A stretch of DNA of 64,000 nt. Origin: Paenalicyclobacillus ferrooxydans (GTDB lineage: Bacteria > Bacillota > Bacilli > Alicyclobacillales > Alicyclobacillaceae). Location: assembly GCF_001399675.1 (NCBI RefSeq), contig NZ_LJCO01000008.1, forward strand, positions 62,001 through 126,000, written 5' to 3'. Each line of letters begins with the position of its first letter. Positions within the stretch are counted from its first letter, which is position 1. Below, piece after piece: positions 1 to 8,847 of the stretch. The notes beneath the pieces are model-generated. The model searched no databases and was not told where the DNA came from. It saw only the letters and a program-made list of their open reading frames with translations. Both the position numbers and the translations under genes were made by a program.

Positions 1-141
1 AGCGGGGTATCTGGATCTGAGTCTGTGATGAAGAGTGAATCAAAATCCCCAGGCGGGCAATCGTCAGGGTCGTCAACGAAGCGGGGGGGAGCGAGATCGG
101 CAACGCGATCCTCGAAGCGAAAAGGGTCGGACAAGCAGTAA
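1..141 (+). CDS. C-terminal tail of an upstream gene, probably gerA-type
   Basis: An open frame enters from the window edge in frame 1 and stops at TAA 139-141. The visible 46 residues are rich in Ser, Gly, Lys and Arg with no fold to recognise. GerA-family germinant receptor subunits often end in such a basic hydrophilic tail, and the next gene is a gerAB homologue 42 bp downstream, so a gerA gene is the best guess. That is inference from neighbourhood only; the diagnostic part lies outside the window. Confidence 0.45.
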   Translation, partial: SGVSGSESVMKSESKSPGGQSSGSSTKRGGARSATRSSKRKGSDKQ

Positions 142-183
142 GACTGCGCAACAAAGGCTGAGTTCGGGCAGGAGGAACGCGAG

Positions 184-1299
184 ATGACAGTAGGGAACGT
201 GAAGGCACGAGTCGGCCGTCGGGAACTGACGAGCATGTTTACCCTGTTTGTGGCTGCGCATGCTTTTTTGGATTATCCGGATCAGGTATCTGAATATGGC
301 TTTGAGGCAGCGTGGATGGAACCGTTACTGGCCGGCATCATGGCACTCGTTGTGTTCTTGGCCATGGATCAGCTGTTTCGGAGGTTCTTCCCAGGAAAAG
401 GATTGCTTGAGGTTCTGCGCATCGGTTTTGGCCGGTATGTGTCAACGGCGATCGCCCTTGCCCTGGCGGGTTATTTCATCTTCGTAACGGCGAGCATCAT
501 GCGGCAGTTCTCAGAAACTGTGATTATCACTGTACTTCCTGCAACGCCAATCCTGGTGGTGTCAGCGATGTTCGTCGCTACGGTCGCCTATGTGGCGACC
601 TGTGGTCTGGAGGCGGTTGTCAGGGTGGCACAAATCGCCTTCCCGATTGTCATTATCGCGTTCATCGGCCTTTGCCTGCTGACGATGAACTGGTGGCACC
701 CCGCACTTTTGTTTCCGTTCTGGGGCTCCGGTATTGGTTCCCTTGCCATCGGTGGTTACAAGACATCCGCCATCTTTCTGAACGTCCTTTTGCTCTCCAT
801 CATCTACCCTCATGCCCAGGATTACAGAGACCTGCGCAAAGTAGGTGTTCGCAGCACTCTCTACAGCATGTTGTTGCTCACAGCATTTCTGTTGGTCTAT
901 CACATGGTGTTTGCGCCGTTGGAGACACAAAACCTTGCATCGCCAATTTACTCCCTGGCACGGGTCATCCACGCGGGGCGGTTCATCCAGCGGATCGAGA
1001 GCATTTATATCTTCATCTGGGTCAGTGCGGCAGTGCTCAAGATGTCGATTACGATATGGGCGGCAGCGTACATTCTGACGGATACGTTCCAGTGGCCATC
1101 CTACCGTCCGATTATGCCTGCACTCGCTTTGTTGTGTGCGTCCATCAGCCTGACGACGTCTGATGTTGCAAGCGTCGTCCGCAGCCAGGAGGATACGATG
1201 CTGGATTGGGGCTGGATTGTGGCGTTGGGAGTACCTCTCGCAATCCTTCTCATTGGGACGTTTCGTCAGCAGTTAAAGCGGGGTGACGCGCGTGTTTAG
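184..1299 (+). CDS. Spore germination permease, GerAB family
   Basis: A 371-residue membrane protein with about ten hydrophobic segments and short loops, the size and pattern of GerAB subunits (APC-superfamily amino acid permease fold). GerAB is the subunit thought to bind the germinant, together with GerA and the lipoprotein GerC in the inner spore membrane. The start ATG has an upstream purine-rich GGAGGAACGCGAG. The preceding reading frame ends 42 bp upstream and a 60-codon membrane gene overlaps its 3' end, so the three probably form one operon. Substrate cannot be read from the sequence. Confidence 0.85.
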   Translation: MTVGNVKARVGRRELTSMFTLFVAAHAFLDYPDQVSEYGFEAAWMEPLLAGIMALVVFLAMDQLFRRFFPGKGLLEVLRIGFGRYVSTAIALALAGYFIFVTASIMRQFSETVIITVLPATPILVVSAMFVATVAYVATCGLEAVVRVAQIAFPIVIIAFIGLCLLTMNWWHPALLFPFWGSGIGSLAIGGYKTSAIFLNVLLLSIIYPHAQDYRDLRKVGVRSTLYSMLLLTAFLLVYHMVFAPLETQNLASPIYSLARVIHAGRFIQRIESIYIFIWVSAAVLKMSITIWAAAYILTDTFQWPSYRPIMPALALLCASISLTTSDVASVVRSQEDTMLDWGWIVALGVPLAILLIGTFRQQLKRGDARV

Positions 1300-1465
1300 A
1301 TTTATCATGACAATGCTCATCCCAATCTGGGTGGGTATTTACACCTTCCAGTTTGGCAGGTGGGTGAAGACAAAGCAGAATCCTGTCGGATCGTACGCGG
1401 CATTTATCATCGCCGTTGGCAGTGTGGCCACATCCGGATGGGTTTTATGGCGGATCACACATTGA
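1283..1465 (+). CDS. Small membrane protein following gerAB
   Basis: A 60-residue protein starting with GTG, overlapping the end of the gerAB-like gene by 17 bp, which suggests translational coupling. It has two hydrophobic segments (about residues 6-23 and 37-57) joined by a basic loop. Small two-helix proteins of this kind are sometimes found in ger operons (GerD/GerX-like accessory proteins are the comparison), but I see no family motif. Function unknown; coupling to the germination operon is the only clue. Confidence 0.55.
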   Translation: MTRVFRFIMTMLIPIWVGIYTFQFGRWVKTKQNPVGSYAAFIIAVGSVATSGWVLWRITH

Positions 1466-1548
1466 AAACAGACTTTTGCTGCAGGATCTCTCCTTTGGCA
1501 GATGCATAGACAACCGAGGACGGTATAATGGACTCGGAGGTGATGTGA

Positions 1549-1998
1549 TTGGTATCGGTTAAACGCAAACAGGTTGAAATCTATACAGACGGAGCATGTT
1601 CCGGCAACCCTGGACCGGGGGGATGGGCAGCCGTTTTAACATATGAAGGACATGAAAAAGAGCTCTCCGGCGGCGAGACGAATACGACCAACCAGCGCAT
1701 GGAACTGAAGGCTGTTTATGAGGCGTTACGGGGATTAAAAGAGCCCTGTGAGGTTGTTTTGCACAGTGATTCTGCCTATGTCATCAACTGCTTTAAGCAA
1801 AAATGGTATGCAGGATGGCGGAAGAACGGTTGGAAAAACAGTAAGGGTGATCCGGTGCAAAACCGCGACCTGTGGGAACTTCTGCTGTCTGAGGTGGAGC
1901 GGCATCAAGTGACATTTGACAAAGTCAAGGGTCACGCCGGGGTTGAGATGAATGAGCGGTGCGACGAGCTTGCACGGGCTGCTGTCCCTAAGAGGTAG
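1549..1998 (+). CDS. rnhA: Ribonuclease HI
   Basis: A 149-residue RNase H type I, which cuts the RNA strand of RNA-DNA hybrids. The N terminus reads [16 protein letters not shown], the family signature with the first catalytic Asp; the second acidic residue is in [13 protein letters not shown] (Glu), the third in HSDSAYV (Asp), and the last catalytic Asp lies near the end in NERCDELAR. Length is typical. The start is TTG, placed by the strong GGAGGTGAT 7 bp upstream; the overlapping ATG at 1544 is out of frame. queG begins 6 bp after the stop, so the genes are likely cotranscribed. Confidence 0.95.
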   Translation: MVSVKRKQVEIYTDGACSGNPGPGGWAAVLTYEGHEKELSGGETNTTNQRMELKAVYEALRGLKEPCEVVLHSDSAYVINCFKQKWYAGWRKNGWKNSKGDPVQNRDLWELLLSEVERHQVTFDKVKGHAGVEMNERCDELARAAVPKR

Positions 1999-2004
1999 AG
2001 CATC

Positions 2005-3147
2005 ATGGCTGAGTTGTCTTCTCACACCTTGCAGAGACTTGGCCGCGAGGCTGGGTTTGACGCGATTGGGGCCACGTCTGCAAAACCTTTTCCGGAGCTC
2101 ATCCCGCGTCTTGAAGACTATGAAAAACGTGGTCGAACCGGGTTCGAACACGCAGACATCGCTGCCCGAGTTGACCCAAAGACATGGTTTCCTCCTGCAC
2201 GAAGCCTGATATCCGTGGCAATGGCGTACCTGACAGACGAAGGGCGGAAGTTGGCGCGAAGCCACCCGCAGAAAGGCTGGCATGGTCACGTTACGGTGTA
2301 TTCGTACGGAGAAGATTACCACCAGGTGATGGTGGCCAAAATGCGTCATCTGGTCGCTCTGATAGAGGCGGAACTCGGCAGAAAGATTGAAAGCAAGACT
2401 GCCATTGATACGGCTCCGCTTGTTGATCGACGCGTCGCTGAGCGCGCGGGGATTGGCTGGGTTGGGAAGAACTGCATGTTTTTCACACCTCAGCACGGAT
2501 CCTTTGTTTTTCTCGGTACACTTGCGGTAGATATTGAAGTTGAGTCGGTAAGGACTGAACTGGAGCAAAAGTGCGGATCCTGCACGCTTTGCCTGGACGC
2601 GTGCCCGACAGGGGCGCTTCTTGCACCAGGGGTGATTGACGCTACACGGTGTTTGTCCTACATCACGCAGATGAAAGGCGTCATCCCTCGTGAATTCCGA
2701 GCTGCTTTGGGGAAAAGAGTCTGGGGTTGTGATACCTGTCAATGGGCTTGTCCAGAAAATAAGGCGGTCACGGGATCCGGTCACGGCGAATACATGCCAT
2801 CGTCTCCTGCAGGTGAACTGGAGTTTCCGGACCTTGCAGAGGTGCTGTCTTGGACCAACCGTTCTTTTGCGAAGCGCTATGGGCATACAGCAGCCGCGTG
2901 GCGAGGACTTCGTACCTGGCAACGAAACGCTTTGATTGCACTCGGGAATACAAGGTCGAAAGAAGCTGTCCCACTCGTCACTCCATTTCTGAACCACGAG
3001 CGCAAGGAACTGCGAATCAGCGCCATTTGGGCACTTGGCAGGATTGGCGGGGAGGAGGCGAGGAATGCACTCACGTTATGCCTGGTAGATGAGTCGGATT
3101 CCGAAGTCATCGAGGAGTTGCAACTCGCATTGCAGGGGGAGGAGTAG
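2005..3147 (+). CDS. queG: Epoxyqueuosine reductase
   Basis: A 380-residue QueG, the cobalamin-dependent iron-sulfur enzyme that reduces epoxyqueuosine to queuosine in tRNA. Two ferredoxin-type clusters are visible: CGSCTLCLDACPTGAL (about residues 190-205) and CDTCQWACPENK (about 241-252). The conserved ERAGIGWVGKN segment precedes them. The C terminus carries HEAT-like repeats (RISAIWALGRIGGEEA), as in longer family members. The gene sits 6 bp after rnhA and 6 bp before ogt, so rnhA-queG-ogt looks like one housekeeping operon. Confidence 0.95.
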   Translation: MAELSSHTLQRLGREAGFDAIGATSAKPFPELIPRLEDYEKRGRTGFEHADIAARVDPKTWFPPARSLISVAMAYLTDEGRKLARSHPQKGWHGHVTVYSYGEDYHQVMVAKMRHLVALIEAELGRKIESKTAIDTAPLVDRRVAERAGIGWVGKNCMFFTPQHGSFVFLGTLAVDIEVESVRTELEQKCGSCTLCLDACPTGALLAPGVIDATRCLSYITQMKGVIPREFRAALGKRVWGCDTCQWACPENKAVTGSGHGEYMPSSPAGELEFPDLAEVLSWTNRSFAKRYGHTAAAWRGLRTWQRNALIALGNTRSKEAVPLVTPFLNHERKELRISAIWALGRIGGEEARNALTLCLVDESDSEVIEELQLALQGEE

Positions 3148-3153
3148 TAAGGA

Positions 3154-3771
3154 ATGGCGGTAGACTGGTGCGGCATTGTAGACGGGGAAGCAAGAGCAGT
3201 TGGGACGTTTCAGTCACAGTGGGGGCCATGTACGATTGTGACCTGCCCGGAGGGGATTTTGTCGGTGGACTGGGGCGGAGCGTTGGGACAACCTATGGAA
3301 CAGGCATTGGCAAAACGAGATCGGCATACGGAGCGAAAGACGGAAGCGGCAGATGGCGAAAACGAGTCATCCACGGACAGTAGGATAGAATCGGATGAAG
3401 TTCGCATCTCGCAAGCCGCTTTGTTCGCAGAGGCGGCGATCGAGCAACTTGAGCAATACTTTGCCGGATCGCGCCACAGTTTCACACTTCCCTTGGTGCT
3501 TCGAGGAACTGAGTTTCAAAAATCGGTATGGAAGTATCTCACTGAAATTCCCTATGGAGAGACGAGGTCGTACGGGGACGTTGCACGGGCGATTGGCCGC
3601 GACAAAGCCGTTCGCGCTGTCGGACAAGCCAACCGACGGAACCCGATTCCAATTGTCGTCCCCTGCCATCGCGTCATCGGCAGCCACGGTGAATTGACCG
3701 GCTATGCCGGGTCACAAGTGCACTTAAAGGCGGCGTTGCTAAACCTCGAGCGTGGCATTGGTCAAGACTGA
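3154..3771 (+). CDS. ogt: Methylated-DNA--protein-cysteine methyltransferase
   Basis: A 205-residue O6-alkylguanine-DNA alkyltransferase that transfers the alkyl group from guanine to its own Cys. The active-site PCHRVIG is present, preceded by the conserved VGQANRRNPIPIVV segment and the YGETRSYGDVARAIG helix-turn-helix region. It is somewhat long because of a charged linker (about residues 52-78, rich in Arg, Glu and Lys) between the N-terminal and DNA-binding domains. It follows queG by 6 bp with GGGGAGGAG in front of the ATG. Its 3' end overlaps the convergent CotS-like gene by 10 bp. Confidence 0.93.
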   Translation: MAVDWCGIVDGEARAVGTFQSQWGPCTIVTCPEGILSVDWGGALGQPMEQALAKRDRHTERKTEAADGENESSTDSRIESDEVRISQAALFAEAAIEQLEQYFAGSRHSFTLPLVLRGTEFQKSVWKYLTEIPYGETRSYGDVARAIGRDKAVRAVGQANRRNPIPIVVPCHRVIGSHGELTGYAGSQVHLKAALLNLERGIGQD

Positions 3772-5255
3772 ATCTGACGCGAAAATGAGTCGAGAAACGT
3801 GTGCCGACGAGGCATCTCCCGAACGGACAACTCAAGCTCCTCTGTCTGGCCGTCTTGTTTTCCAATTCGATAGTGGCTGTGTGCCACCCGCCAGACTCGG
3901 TAAGGGAAGCGAAGCAGCGCGTAAATGAGGCGGTATTCAGGGCCTGAGATAACCTCGGCGTGGTTGTACTCAACAAAGCACGTGTAGGCAACATCACTCA
4001 ACCAACGTTGTTGCTGTAAAGCCCTTCGGAGCAGATGTGATAGGTCCAACGCCCTGGGGGCGTACGTGCACATGTCGAAATCGATAGCGATAACCTTTTG
4101 CTCGGGAGTGTAAATAAAATTTCCCGGTATCACGTCGAGATGGCACAGGCCAGGCGTGTCTTCGTCGTCGCGGAGAAATGACAGGCACTCGGTCGATTCG
4201 ACAACCCGAACGCTTTCTTCGGCGTCATTTCGCAAGGCAGAAGCGTGGTTCGCGAGAAGTCGGTCAAAGGCATCCGGATCATTTCGTGTTTGGGCACGCG
4301 CGAGTAAGGCTTTCAGGTCTTCTGTGCGATCCCGCAGAAGGTCATCCAGTTTGAACTCCATGGGCGGCGAATAACCGTCGTACTCAAATCCGCGAGAGGT
4401 GTGGTGAAACTGCGCTAACACATGCGCTACTTCACGGACCTGTCCAAGCGACGCAAAGTTTGCTGGTTGGCCAGCAATCCAATCGGTGGCGTAGTATGTC
4501 TCGTTCTTTCGGACCACGTATGGCTTCCCTGAGGCCGACGTTTGAAGCGGAGCAAACAAAGTGAACCCTTGTTGCTCAACATACTGAAACGCTTTTCGTA
4601 AAAAATTGAGACGTTCCGGCGAAAGGTGCCCGCGTTTTAACGCGTAGGTGCCTTTTGTTGTCTGCAAACGGATGATCCCGTGTTTTTGCTCAGCCCGTTT
4701 GACAGTCCACCCATATCCCTTTGGTATCGAAACCGGGAAGCCACTCCGCTTAAAAACAAATTGCCAGTCGGTTGTCGGCGCAATGGGAGCAGGTACAGTC
4801 GTTCCTGCATTGACAATGTCTTTGTTATCTGCCCATTCCCCGTTTCTTGGAACGGATTGCAGGGTTGGGCCGTGCACAGATGAACTCCTGGCGAAATCCT
4901 CAGGATCAGGCTTCACCTTCTGACTAGATTTGCCGCCTTGACTACCTTTTTGGTTATGCCCTGAGCCGGAGGTCATGCTGGTCTTCGTGTAACTTGGTGA
5001 GTGACCGTAGTGCTTGCCGTTCCCGCTGCCGCTTCCGTTGCTGTTGCCGTTTGAGGCGGAACGACTTGTACTGTTTCCGTGGGAGCTTGCCTTTTTGTCA
5101 CCAGGTTCGCGGTTCTCGTCGTTGGTATTACCAGTTTTTGCGGCATGAGCGCTGCTTGCCTCGCTATATAAGTGTTGCAAGAAGTACGGTGGGCGCATAA
5201 GTTCTTCCATCAGTTCATTAGCCCAATCGGGCATCGGTCGTCGTCTGCGCAACAA
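3762..5255 (-). CDS. CotS-family spore coat protein, kinase-like
   Basis: A protein of about 497 residues. The C-terminal ~300 residues have the aminoglycoside-phosphotransferase/CotS fold: HLDVIPGNFIY (catalytic loop with Asp and Asn) and AIDFDMCTYAP (metal-binding Asp). CotS-like proteins are made in the mother cell and sit in the spore coat. The first ~150 residues are a low-complexity Ser, Gly, Asn and Lys stretch before the kinase domain, unusual for CotS itself. I place the start at TTG 5255 because GGGGGG lies 7 bp upstream; ATG 5234 is possible. It converges on ogt. Confidence 0.8.
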   Translation of the reverse strand: MLRRRRPMPDWANELMEELMRPPYFLQHLYSEASSAHAAKTGNTNDENREPGDKKASSHGNSTSRSASNGNSNGSGSGNGKHYGHSPSYTKTSMTSGSGHNQKGSQGGKSSQKVKPDPEDFARSSSVHGPTLQSVPRNGEWADNKDIVNAGTTVPAPIAPTTDWQFVFKRSGFPVSIPKGYGWTVKRAEQKHGIIRLQTTKGTYALKRGHLSPERLNFLRKAFQYVEQQGFTLFAPLQTSASGKPYVVRKNETYYATDWIAGQPANFASLGQVREVAHVLAQFHHTSRGFEYDGYSPPMEFKLDDLLRDRTEDLKALLARAQTRNDPDAFDRLLANHASALRNDAEESVRVVESTECLSFLRDDEDTPGLCHLDVIPGNFIYTPEQKVIAIDFDMCTYAPRALDLSHLLRRALQQQRWLSDVAYTCFVEYNHAEVISGPEYRLIYALLRFPYRVWRVAHSHYRIGKQDGQTEELELSVREMPRRHTFLDSFSRQIQS

Positions 5256-5380
5256 TGGGCATCCCCCCAAACGCATAGGCACTTTACACCCATGATGAGT
5301 GGTCATGTACCCAAGGTATTCGGGGATACAGTCTGCTGTATGGGCGTTTGTCTAGGTAGCGCGGGCGGCTGCCGGCGTAC

Positions 5381-6258
5381 GTTTCGGCTGTCCCTTAGTC
5401 GGTGTCAGCGACTAAAGGAGCCGATTGGAGCTAATTAAGAGGCTGAGACCGACTAAGCAAAGGCGGTATGGGCTACCTTAGTCGGTCTCAGCGACTTAAT
5501 AGGCTGCCGGCGCACACCCAGGCTGTCCCTTAGTCGGTCTGAGCTACCTTAGTCGGCCCCAGCGACTTAATAGGCTGCCGGCGCACACCCAGGCTCTCCC
5601 TTAGTCGGTCTGAGCGACTAAAGGAGCCGATTGGAGCTAATTAAGAGGCTGAGACCGACTAAGCAAAGGCGGTATGGGCTACCTTAGTGGTCTCAGCGAC
5701 TTAATAGGCTGCCGGCGCACACCTAGGCTGTCCCTTAGTCGGCCCCAGCGACTAAAGGAGCCGATTGGAGCGAATTAAGAGGCTGAGACCGACTAAGCAA
5801 AGGCGGTATGGGCCACCTTAGTCGGCCCGAGCGACTTAACAGGCTGCCGGCGCACACCAAGGCTGTCCTTTAGTCGGTCTGAGCGACTTAGCGGGCCGAT
5901 TGGAGCGAATTAAGAGGCTGAGACCGACTAAGCAAAGGCGGTATAGGCCACCTTAGTCGGCCCCAGCGACTTAACAGGCTGCCGGCACACACCTAGGCTG
6001 TCCCTTAGTCGGCCCCAGCGACTAAAGGAGCCGATTGGAGCGAATTAAGAGGCTGAGACCGACTAAGCAAAGGCGGTATGGGCTACCTTAGTCGGCCCCA
6101 GCGACTTAACAGGCTGCCGGCGCACACCCAGGCTGTCCCTTAGTCGGTCTGAGCGACTAAAGGAGCCGATTGGAGCTAATTAAGAGGCTGAGACCGACTA
6201 AGCAAAGGCGGTATGGGCTACCTTAGTCGGCCCCAGCGACTTAACAGGCTGTCGGCGA
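5381..6258. repeat. Array of ~135-bp tandem repeats with internal inverted repeats
   Basis: The segment GGCTGAGACCGACTAAGC recurs at 5441, 5647, 5781, 5916, 6051 and 6186; the last five are 134-135 bp apart, and the first gap (206 bp) is one unit plus a 71-bp internal duplication. Each unit contains CTTAGTCGG(T/C)C(T/C) facing GACCGACTAAG, so each can fold into a long hairpin, and the halves also pair between units. Differences between copies are mainly GTCTGAG versus CCCCAG. No ORF runs through it. The array lies between the divergent-facing 5' end of the CotS-like gene and the IDH terminator. Confidence 0.9.
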
Positions 6259-6374
6259 TTTACTTCGAAAACCTGCGAGGGTAAGAGGCTATGAGCCACC
6301 TATATGCAGCATCGAGGTCTCTTGGGGCCGATTGAATTACCAGAGCCAAAGGAGCGCGGTGCGCGAATAGATAA

Positions 6375-6402
6375 AAAAGGCACCCCGCAGTGGGATGCCC
6401 TT
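6375..6402 (-). terminator. Rho-independent terminator of the dehydrogenase gene
   Basis: On the minus strand GGCATCCC-ACTGC-GGGGTGCC forms an eight-pair stem followed by TTTTTT. It lies about 230 bp beyond the stop of the isocitrate/isopropylmalate dehydrogenase gene, past the 41-bp repeats, so the repeats would be in the 3' untranslated RNA. Confidence 0.7.
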
Positions 6403-6427
6403 ATCTTATCCTACGTCCACACCTCGA

Positions 6428-6591
6428 CCTCGGCACCTTCCGCCGATGCCAGAGGCCTGCCACCGCGACCTCGGCACCTTCCGCCGATGCCAGAGGCCTG
6501 CCACCGCGACCTCGGCACCTTCCGCCGAGTCCCGACGCCAGCCACCTCGACCTCCGCACCTTCCGCCAAAGCCCGGTGCCTGCCATGACAA
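6428..6591. repeat. Four tandem copies of a 41-bp repeat
   Basis: Units begin at 6428, 6469, 6510 and 6551 with CCTCGGCACCTTCCGCC; the first two are identical and the last two diverge in the second half. The unit length of 41 is not a multiple of three, so each copy is read in a different frame and the array gives spurious ORFs in all six frames. It lies just after the stop of the dehydrogenase gene on the minus strand and before its terminator. Confidence 0.9.
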
Positions 6592-6628
6592 CTTTCCTGG
6601 AGACTTGCGCTTGGAGACACAGGTCAGT

Positions 6629-7720
6629 TTATCGGCCTGCGGTATCTCCGAGTGTGCTCCAGACTTCCAACTTCGTCCGCACTCGCTCGATCACGCTGTT
6701 CGTGAACTCAGTGGTGCTGGTTCCGCCGGACAGATCCGGTGTACGGACACCGCCCAACACGGCCTCCAAGGTGGACTCATAGATGGCGCGGGAGGCCAAT
6801 TGTACCTCGCGTCGCTCACTGTGTGCCAGAAGGGATGCTGCGGCAAGAATCATCGCCATCGGATTGGCCACGTTCTTACCTTGCAGACTCGGTGCCGTAC
6901 CATGTGGTGCCTCGGCCATGATAACCTTTGGCTTCCAATTCTCATCCAGAGACAGAAGGATGGACTCAGAACCGGCAATCGATCCGAACATCTGCAGCAC
7001 CAGATCCGATAGGCAGTCGCCATCACGGTTGAGTGCCGGTATGACCAGCGCTTCACCTGCTTTGACCAACAACAATGCGTATGTGGCGTCAATCAACTGC
7101 GGTTCGTACTCAACGTCTGGATACCGCTTAGAAGCAGCATCTAATTCCTCTTTAAACATTCCTTCGTAGATGGGGCTCACTGTGAACTTTGGTCCGCCAA
7201 ATACCTTAGCCTTTGCCCGTTTCGCATATTGGAAGGCGTACTCTGCAACCCCGTGGCAAACGGAGCGTGAAATCTTTTCGGTCCTCATGGCGATCTCGTC
7301 CTGACCGCTGCCTTCTCGCCACTCTTTTGCCCCATAAGCGTCATCGACAGCCATACGAACAACAGAGATGGGGGAGTACACGCCAACCGGGGGAGCAATT
7401 CCTGGAATTCTGCGGCCTGTACGGACAATCACAGTACCGTTAATCTCTTTTCTCAGGATGGCATTCGGACTGCCGACGTCCCCCGAAGTCTCAGGAGTGA
7501 TGGTAGCGGCTTTCAGACCGTAACCGTACTCGCGCATTGCTGCAGCAGCTTCATAAACCACTTGGTTTTTAGTGTTTCTGCGATTCTCGAGACTCAAATC
7601 AAAGCGTACCAATTCGATTTGAGTTCCAATCACATCTGGAGCCAGAACCCGGAGTGCTTCTTCAAGAAGCTCCTGACCGGTCTGATCGCCTTCCATGACG
7701 ACAACTTTTTGAGCAGCCAT
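6629..7720 (-). CDS. Isocitrate/isopropylmalate dehydrogenase family protein
   Basis: A 363-residue beta-decarboxylating dehydrogenase. Visible family features are RTGRRIPG (substrate-binding Arg residues), FGGPKFTVSPIYEGMFKEEL (catalytic Lys region), NRDGDCLSDLVLQMFG (metal-binding Asp residues, normally YGDILSD) and EAPHGTAPSLQGKNVANPMAMI (cofactor loop). The NRDGD form and the missing Tyr-Gly differ from textbook Icd and LeuB, so the substrate (isocitrate, isopropylmalate, tartrate or another 2-hydroxyacid) is open. A divergent role is unlikely; the IclR gene lies upstream on the same strand and may control it. ATG 7720 has GAGGTGAAACCAT in front. Confidence 0.85.
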   Translation of the reverse strand: MAAQKVVVMEGDQTGQELLEEALRVLAPDVIGTQIELVRFDLSLENRRNTKNQVVYEAAAAMREYGYGLKAATITPETSGDVGSPNAILRKEINGTVIVRTGRRIPGIAPPVGVYSPISVVRMAVDDAYGAKEWREGSGQDEIAMRTEKISRSVCHGVAEYAFQYAKRAKAKVFGGPKFTVSPIYEGMFKEELDAASKRYPDVEYEPQLIDATYALLLVKAGEALVIPALNRDGDCLSDLVLQMFGSIAGSESILLSLDENWKPKVIMAEAPHGTAPSLQGKNVANPMAMILAAASLLAHSERREVQLASRAIYESTLEAVLGGVRTPDLSGGTSTTEFTNSVIERVRTKLEVWSTLGDTAGR

Positions 7721-7799
7721 ATGGTTTCACCTCGTAGCAAAGGATGTCGGTTGTCACGCGCACCAGGCATGCGTCTCGGTGGTGTGGCAAAACCAAATC

Positions 7800-8594
7800 T
7801 TAATGTGACAGGAGTCGTGAAATCAATTGGGCAGACCGCAGAACCGTCTCCCGAATCGATTCCATCACCGCCAGTGTTAATCGATCTGCAGATCCACTTA
7901 CAGAGAGCGCCGCCAAAAAATTATTCCGTCCATAAATCGGGACAGCCATCGCGGACGAATCAGCATCTCGCTCACGAAAGCTCGTTGCATAACCGCGTTC
8001 CTTCACCTTACGGAGCTCTTCCCGAAAGTTATCGTAAGCCGCGGTCGGAAGTTTTGCCTTGTCCATATGCTTTACAAATCGGGGGTCACTCATGACTTCA
8101 GCAATCAGCTGTTCATCAGAATAGGCCAGAAGCACCTTGCCAGAAGCTCCAACATAAAGCGGATACGTTCGCCCGATGTCAAGGGGCTTGTGCCCGGGTT
8201 TGTTGCTCTCCACTGTTTGAATACGGATCCGGTCATAACCTGAACGAACATACAGTACAACTGTTTCACCGGTCGAATCGCGCAAATGGGTAATCTCAGG
8301 AAGAACAATGGAGGAAAGTTCATCAGATTGGTAAATTCCACTCATCAGCTCGAGAACACTCCAGCCAAGACTGTACCGGTCAGAGTGCGGATACTTGCGC
8401 ACAAAGCCCTTGGCCTGTAGTGAAGTCAGCAATCGATGAACCGTACTCTTATGTAGGTCCACTTCTCTGGCGATCTCGCTAAGCGTCAGGCCACCTTCCG
8501 ATTTGGAAAAACAAAGTAAAATATCCATGGCTCTTTCGACGGCGCGGACGGTACTTTGGGGATGGGACTGGGACTGCTGCAGGTCGTCTGGCAT
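7800..8594 (-). CDS. IclR-family transcriptional regulator
   Basis: A 264-residue IclR protein. The N-terminal winged helix (AVERAMDILLCF...GLTLSEIAREVDLHKSTVHRLL, about residues 17-60) is followed by the GAF-like effector domain (LGWSVLEL, TVVLYVR, GRTYPLYVGASGKVLLAY, GYATSFRERDADSSAMAVPIYG). I start at ATG 8594 because AGGAGG lies 7 bp upstream; the frame stays open further upstream without coding signs. It precedes the dehydrogenase by 79 bp on the same strand and probably responds to an organic acid in that pathway. That link is inference. Confidence 0.9.
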   Translation of the reverse strand: MPDDLQQSQSHPQSTVRAVERAMDILLCFSKSEGGLTLSEIAREVDLHKSTVHRLLTSLQAKGFVRKYPHSDRYSLGWSVLELMSGIYQSDELSSIVLPEITHLRDSTGETVVLYVRSGYDRIRIQTVESNKPGHKPLDIGRTYPLYVGASGKVLLAYSDEQLIAEVMSDPRFVKHMDKAKLPTAAYDNFREELRKVKERGYATSFRERDADSSAMAVPIYGRNNFLAALSVSGSADRLTLAVMESIRETVLRSAQLISRLLSH

Positions 8595-8705
8595 AACAGG
8601 TCCTCCTGGGTGTCTCATCAAGCGGAACGGGGTTCCGACGGGTAGTATAGCACAACTGCTGAGACACGTCATCCGGCATTGCGCGACCGATGACGCGCAA
8701 TCGAA

Positions 8706-8746
8706 CACCGGAAGCCAGACACCGGAAGCCAGACACCGGAAGACCG
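8706..8746. repeat. Short 14-bp tandem repeat
   Basis: CCGGAAGCCAGACA occurs nearly three times in direct tandem in the 253-bp gap between iclR and the amidase gene. Nothing else was recognised in this gap. Confidence 0.7.
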
Positions 8747-8847
8747 AGCAATCGGTATCCATCCTCTCAAGAAGGCAATCACAGACATTCACCCATGTGT
8801 CATACCATGTACCGAGTATGTGGAGTTTGCGACTGGGGGGAGCTGTT

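Noticed and set aside
1735-2997. 420-codon minus-strand ORF
   Set aside because: Antisense shadow of rnhA and queG.
5381-6258. CRISPR array
   Set aside because: The unit is 135 bp and nearly identical throughout, with no unique spacers and no cas genes nearby.
6304-6620. Coding ORFs through the 41-bp repeats
   Set aside because: They are open in all frames only because the unit is stop-free; the repeat gives the same short peptide in shifted frames.
8503-8847. Extended N terminus of the amidase gene
   Set aside because: Overlaps iclR on the other strand and includes the 14-bp repeats; a ribosome site supports ATG 8848.
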